From: Rhodospirillaceae bacterium
GTDB taxonomy: Bacteria > Pseudomonadota > Alphaproteobacteria > Dongiales > Dongiaceae
NCBI GenBank assembly: GCA_008012315.1
Contig: SSEL01000012.1
Location: forward strand, 62,001-126,000
Direction of reading: 5' to 3'
DNA length: 64,000 nt
Part shown: positions 63,339 to 64,000 of the stretch, one piece after another
Layout: each line of letters opens with the position of its first letter
Numbering within the stretch: the stretch's first letter is position 1
Made by a program: the position numbers and the translations under genes
The notes under the pieces: generated by a model
Seen by the model: the letters and a program-made list of their open reading frames with translations, nothing else
Databases searched by the model: none
Told to the model about the DNA's origin: nothing

Positions 63339-63640
63339 GCCGGGATGATCCAATGATGGTGATTCCATTCAGACCCGTTGGGCCGTTAACCCATAGTTGG
63401 GCATCGCCGGTCCGAAGACAAGCCCCAGCTTGACAGGGAAGGCCCCCTAAAGCCCTATGTTTCCTAGGGAATCTGGGCGTTTGGGGGCGAATCGCGATTC
63501 CGGCTAAGGTTGCTGCCGGCGAAGGTTGCTGGCAGGGTGCTGGGAAGCCTGTTCGGCTATCCAGGCTGAAGGGCCGGGCCGGATGGCGGGGCGCTGGGCG
63601 CAGGGCGTGATGCGCCGGTGATGGGGGCGAGGTTGGGCAG
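63339..63640. other. Divergent region between ygfZ and the TIGR02444 gene
   Basis: This 302-base region should carry both promoters. The right part is rich in G. A short hairpin-like CCCTA/TAGGG sits near 63449-63468. Nothing else is recognised. Confidence 0.35.
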
Positions 63641-64000
63641 GTGATCAAACTCAATGCGGATGGCTTCTGGGAATTCAGCCTGGCCTTTTACTGCAAGCCG
63701 AATGTGGCCGCCGCTCTGCTGTCGCTACAGGATCGCCGCAGCGCTGATGTGAACATGCTGCTGGGGATCTGCTGGCTTGCGACCCTGGGCTATCGCCTGC
63801 CGCTCGATGGCGTGCAGTCGATCGATGCGGCTGTTTCATCCTGGCGCGAGAAGGTGGTGGTGCCGCTGCGTCAGGTGCGACGCCGCATCAAATCGGATTT
63901 CGCCGAAGAGATCGGCAAGATCGATCAGCAATCCCTGAAGCATACATTGCTCGGCGCCGAGCTGGACTGCGAACGCATCGCCCAGCGCCAGATCGCTGCG
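63641..64000 (+). CDS. TIGR02444 family protein (3' end outside window)
   Basis: From GTG 63641 the frame stays open to the window edge (120 codons). The opening (NADGFWEFSLAFYCKPNVAAALLSLQDRRSADVNMLLGICWLATLGYRLP, shown here in outline) is the TIGR02444 pattern, a family of unknown function in proteobacteria. The last full codon ends at 64000. No ATG is available in frame after the upstream stop at 63608, so GTG is the likely start. Confidence 0.85.
   Translation, partial: MIKLNADGFWEFSLAFYCKPNVAAALLSLQDRRSADVNMLLGICWLATLGYRLPLDGVQSIDAAVSSWREKVVVPLRQVRRRIKSDFAEEIGKIDQQSLKHTLLGAELDCERIAQRQIAA

Overview
The window reads as chromosomal DNA of a GC-rich alphaproteobacterium, most likely in or near the Rhodospirillales. 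The support is a speF-type leader upstream of an ornithine/lysine decarboxylase, a DUF2336 protein, a DUF6494 protein, two-subunit glycyl-tRNA synthetase followed by pyruvate phosphate dikinase, a TIGR02444 protein, and an interspersed hairpin repeat of a kind I associate with rhizobia and relatives. No database search was run; family names come from recognising motifs and whole-protein resemblance.

Layout. 1-4350: two tandem paralogues of a pectate-lyase-like beta-helix protein (the first cut by the window edge), each with a conserved upstream region. A 41-residue ORF and a hairpin terminator follow the complete copy. 4.5-10.6 kb: AMI1-like amidase, DUF1275 membrane protein, DUF6494 protein, apt, an Lrp regulator, a TetR regulator with a transposase-OrfA-like tail, and two unknown proteins. 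10.6-16.4 kb: iron-uptake cassette (ECF sigma factor, FecR, TonB receptor, PepSY membrane protein) with two Fur-box-like sites. 16.5-17.9 kb: structured leader plus decarboxylase. 18.1-21.8 kb: MCE/Mla-type lipid ABC transporter with a Tat-type lipoprotein. 21.8-28.6 kb: aminotransferase, DUF2336 protein, guanidine-II riboswitch plus Gdx/SugE, tRNA-Pro(CGG), polyprenyl diphosphate synthase, a methyltransferase and small proteins. 28.7-34.5 kb: glyQ-glyS-ppdK, closed by a strong terminator. 34.6-42.1 kb: lipoprotein, MeaB GTPase and a three-gene phosphorelay cassette. 42.2-44.2 kb: DEAD-box helicase. 44.2-48.1 kb: AraC regulator, glycosyltransferase and glutathione S-transferase, which look acquired. 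48.1-53.4 kb: oligopeptide/dipeptide ABC transporter. 53.7-55.9 kb: two acetyltransferases, a Pycsar-effector-like membrane protein and a cupin. 56.1-60.7 kb: four-gene cluster of unknown function. 61.2-64 kb: P1 peptidase, YgfZ-type protein and the start of a TIGR02444 gene.

The best candidate for an undescribed system is the 56.1-60.7 kb cluster: a protein with a very acidic EFE-rich leader and a glycine/lysine-rich amphipathic core, two different HExxH proteins, and a 470-residue protein of no recognised family. The leader protein and one HExxH protein share a short N-terminal EREF motif.

Three otherwise intact genes between 47.3 and 55.4 kb (GST, the ABC binding protein, the Pycsar-like protein) each carry one apparent single-base frameshift. 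Either this stretch is decaying or the assembly has small indel errors there; the sequence alone cannot separate the two.
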